This document shows positions 18,540 to 20,673 of a stretch of DNA of 20,673 nucleotides, piece after piece. A model generated the notes under the pieces. That model did no database searches, was not told where the DNA came from, and saw nothing but the letters and a program-made list of their open reading frames with translations. Source of the DNA: Hemicentrotus pulcherrimus (Eukaryota; Echinodermata; Echinoidea; Camarodonta; Strongylocentrotidae); assembly GCA_003118195.1 (NCBI GenBank), contig BEXV01000419.1:196550-217222 (forward strand), given 5' to 3'. A program made the position numbers and the translations under genes. How positions within the stretch are numbered: the stretch's first letter is position 1; the number at the start of each line of letters is the position of its first letter.

Positions 18540-19150
18540 TATTTAGGACGATAACAAATTTCTATTTTCAACTGTTAATTTGAATAAATACCTTTATAGA
18601 ATGAATTCTTTAAAAATCTAGAAATGAGTAATAACTGAATTAAATGCAAAATAAAGGCCAACGAACCACGGATGCATGCAGTATACCTGTCCAATTTCAA
18701 CGTCTATTCGTTAAAAAGCGATACACATTTGAAATTTGTGCCAATTCAATTGCATTCACTTTTGTGGGATAAACTGGATATGTATGAAAAGATTGTATTG
18801 TATTGTATTTTATCATCCAATCATAAAAACCTTTAAAAACACATTTACACAAAATAACAGCGAGAATATAAAATCAATCGATGCATGTATATATATATAC
18901 ATGTACATAATAAAAGATGATTGGATGGATAGTCCAATCAGCAACATAAAAACATTTGTCATCTGACATTATGTCATCTGAAATATGAAATGAATATATG
19001 GGAAAAAATCGTGCATCGATCAGTAAATACTCACTGAAGCTAAAAATATGATAATTGTCTTGCACAGGTATTTGATCAACTTTACTTGTAAATTTTCGAA
19101 AACTCTGAAAAGAGCGTTATAAACAGACAACGTAAAAACATACTAAATAC
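18540..19150. other. AT-rich stretch without a recognised gene
   Basis: It contains a short (TA)n at 18889-18900 and low-complexity open frames only. Confidence 0.5.
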
Positions 19151-19154
19151 TACT

Positions 19155-19330
19155 AACACGATATAAACTATTTCCGAAAAATTAAGTCGAACGCAAATTC
19201 AATGCTCCTTTGTTATGCTATTTAAATCGGAACCAACTTGTCTTTGTTGTGTCCGCACAGATGAATACAGGGCATACGGATCTATTGGCTGCGTTCGAAT
19301 TAATTTTTCGGAAATAATTTATATCGTGTT
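19155..19330. mobile_element. MITE with 40-bp terminal inverted repeats
   Basis: Positions 19155-19194 and the reverse complement of 19291-19330 agree at 38 of 40 bases (both start AACACGATATAAA). TACT flanks both sides (19151-19154 and 19331-19334), a possible 4-bp target duplication. The interior, about 96 bp, is non-coding. Confidence 0.8.
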
Positions 19331-19471
19331 TACTAAACGTTTAGTTATTCAGTGTAATTAGGTTATTTAGTGCAGATAGTGGCATTGACAACTTTGAATC
19401 AAACATCTGTTACTTATTATTGAAAGAAATATTGCACACACGTAAAATTTCAAACTTTTTTTCATCCTTCA

Positions 19472-19485
19472 CCCCCCCCCCCCCC
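19472..19485. repeat. Poly-C run followed by poly-T
   Basis: A run of about 14 C then about 9 T. It makes a spurious Gly-rich frame on the minus strand. Confidence 0.9.
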
Positions 19486-19792
19486 TTTTTTTTTCTCAAA
19501 ATGACACCCTTCTGCTGGAATCGCCCTTATTTTTAAGCACTTTTTATACAAATTTTGTTGATTCCTCATTTTAAATTCGATATGAATCAATTTAATATAC
19601 TGAAATGGGGAGTTGTCCTCTGTATTAAGAGTCTGCGCGGCCAAATTAATAGGACGCCCATTGTCTTCCGTCCCTGGGAATCTTTTAAACTTCTTAACTC
19701 CTGAACAGAACGGATTACTAGATTTGCTATCCAATTTTTTATGTTAATTGTTGTTGTTGCTGCCCTCTACGTTCGTTCGTATTTGTTATGAA

Positions 19793-20012
19793 GTCCACGT
19801 TCGCATGTAGTATTTAGTACTTGTCCACGGTTGCATGCCCATAATTCTTCATGAGATATCACATGAATAAAAAAATATTTTTGACTAGAAATGCACTCAA
19901 AAAGCAAAAATGAAGCCAAAATATTATTTTTCATTTTGAATGAACTGGAATTTCTTTGATTTAAACGGTGTCCACGTTTGTATGGTTTTAAAGAGCGGTC
20001 CACGTTCGGAGG
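19793..20012 (+). repeat. Four spaced GTCCACG(G/T)T(C/T)G motifs
   Basis: Copies start at 19793, 19823, 19970 and 19998, all on the plus strand. The first three continue as G/T then ATG; the last reads GTCCACGTTCGGAGG. They form two pairs spaced 30 and 28 bp. A weaker relative (CTACGTTCGTTCGTA) lies at about 19768. Confidence 0.6.
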
Positions 20013-20021
20013 CGAAAACAC

Positions 20022-20048
20022 GTGTGTGTGTGTGTGTGTGTGTGTGTG
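20022..20048. repeat. (GT)n microsatellite
   Basis: Uninterrupted GT dinucleotides, directly after the GTCCACG motif cluster. Confidence 0.95.
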
Positions 20049-20673
20049 ATTTGAATAAAATAAGAAAAAAAGGAGAGAAACGGATTGTAGCTTAGCAAAA
20101 CGTCATGGCCCATATATAAAAATGCGGGAAAATCTAGATCTACAAATGTACTTTAAAAAAAAAAAAAAATTAATTAAATAAATAAAAAGATAAAGGCAGA
20201 ACCAAAATATCAGACCATGCAGAACAGGTAATGTTTTCCCCTTCAGTCAAGACATTTCTCAGGCAGATTGTAATCTTAAAGATAAAGTTGAGTTCTGGTC
20301 ATGGGATTGCATTGTGAAAGAAACGGTGTGGAATCTATCAGGAAAGGTTGATCATCTAGTATAAAAGTATTCGTGTGTATTGCAAGGTTCTGGAATCTTC
20401 AAAATGATAAGAAATTTGTCCAAATCTTGGCAAAGTTACAAGCACTGTACACAGAATGATGTACATGGGACTACACGAGCACATGGCGAAAAAAACCTCC
20501 CCCCCCCCGATTTTTACGTATTTTATGTCATATTTAGTATATGAAGGCATTTGAAGAGCCATGCTTTTCAAGGAACATGTTTAATCTGATGTTCTTCCAC
20601 CCTTGCATAATAACAATGATGACGCTCACAAATTATTTTTTACCTCTTCCCAGAACTCAACCATCTCTTTAAA
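20049..20673. other. Stretch without a recognised gene
   Basis: It holds an A run (about 20155-20169), a C run (about 20500-20508) and AT-rich sequence. I see no coding signal. Confidence 0.5.

Noticed and set aside
19462..19734. Minus-strand open frame of 90 codons
   Set aside because: Its end is a poly-Gly/Lys tract from homopolymers and the rest has no motif or splice context.

Overview
The window reads as nuclear DNA from an animal, most likely a marine invertebrate and possibly an echinoderm or a relative. The evidence is AT-rich sequence, one spliced gene with long introns and consensus GT/AG sites, microsatellites, and many short inverted-repeat elements and AGGTCA-bearing interspersed repeats of the kind common in such genomes. 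The species cannot be fixed from the sequence. One ambiguous base (2622) suggests a draft assembly. There are no bacterial-style operons, CRISPR arrays or RNA genes that I can support.

The one substantial gene runs left to right from about 2610 to 10290. I assemble it from four exons: 2610-2709, 3661-5629, 7851-7982 and 10007-10290. All three introns are phase 1, so the exons join in frame without adjustment. The predicted product is about 827 residues, provided one surplus base near 4515 is discounted. In order it has an acidic N-terminal tail, a CCHH zinc-finger-like motif, a second Cys/His motif, a tyrosine-recombinase (phage-integrase-like) core with Arg, Lys, Arg, His and Tyr at the expected places, an acidic linker, and a basic C-terminal domain with a W...W pattern. 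Similar proteins are, from memory, widespread and mostly uncharacterised in invertebrates and fish. A Crypton-like mobile element or a domesticated descendant is the best reading. A single-base frameshift inside the big exon means it is a recent pseudogene, a sequencing error, or a gene needing +1 frameshifting.

Upstream (about 1219-1870) lie broken pieces of a second zinc-finger gene of transposon-associated type. Between it and the recombinase gene is a CpG-rich patch with a perfect 16-bp inverted repeat and a third copy of the same motif, a possible promoter. The acidic exon exists in three related genomic copies (about 2622, 7905 and 8419), the third degenerate. Intron 3 also holds a 95/96-bp tandem repeat and a long foldback element.

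From about 10300 to the end I find no convincing gene. This half is a repeat landscape: a pogo/Tigger-like MITE (13531-13705), a 636-bp TIR element (14928-15563), a hAT-like MITE (16277-16478), a 470-bp TIR element (17071-17540), an inverted-repeat element carrying TTAGGG repeats (18397-18513), a MITE with 40-bp arms (19155-19330), and a cluster of four GTCCACG motifs (19793-20012). Several fragments of one interspersed family with nuclear-receptor-like AGGTCA half-sites occur at 2766-3318, 3517-3529, 9130-9310, 10590-10810 and 12490-13490.
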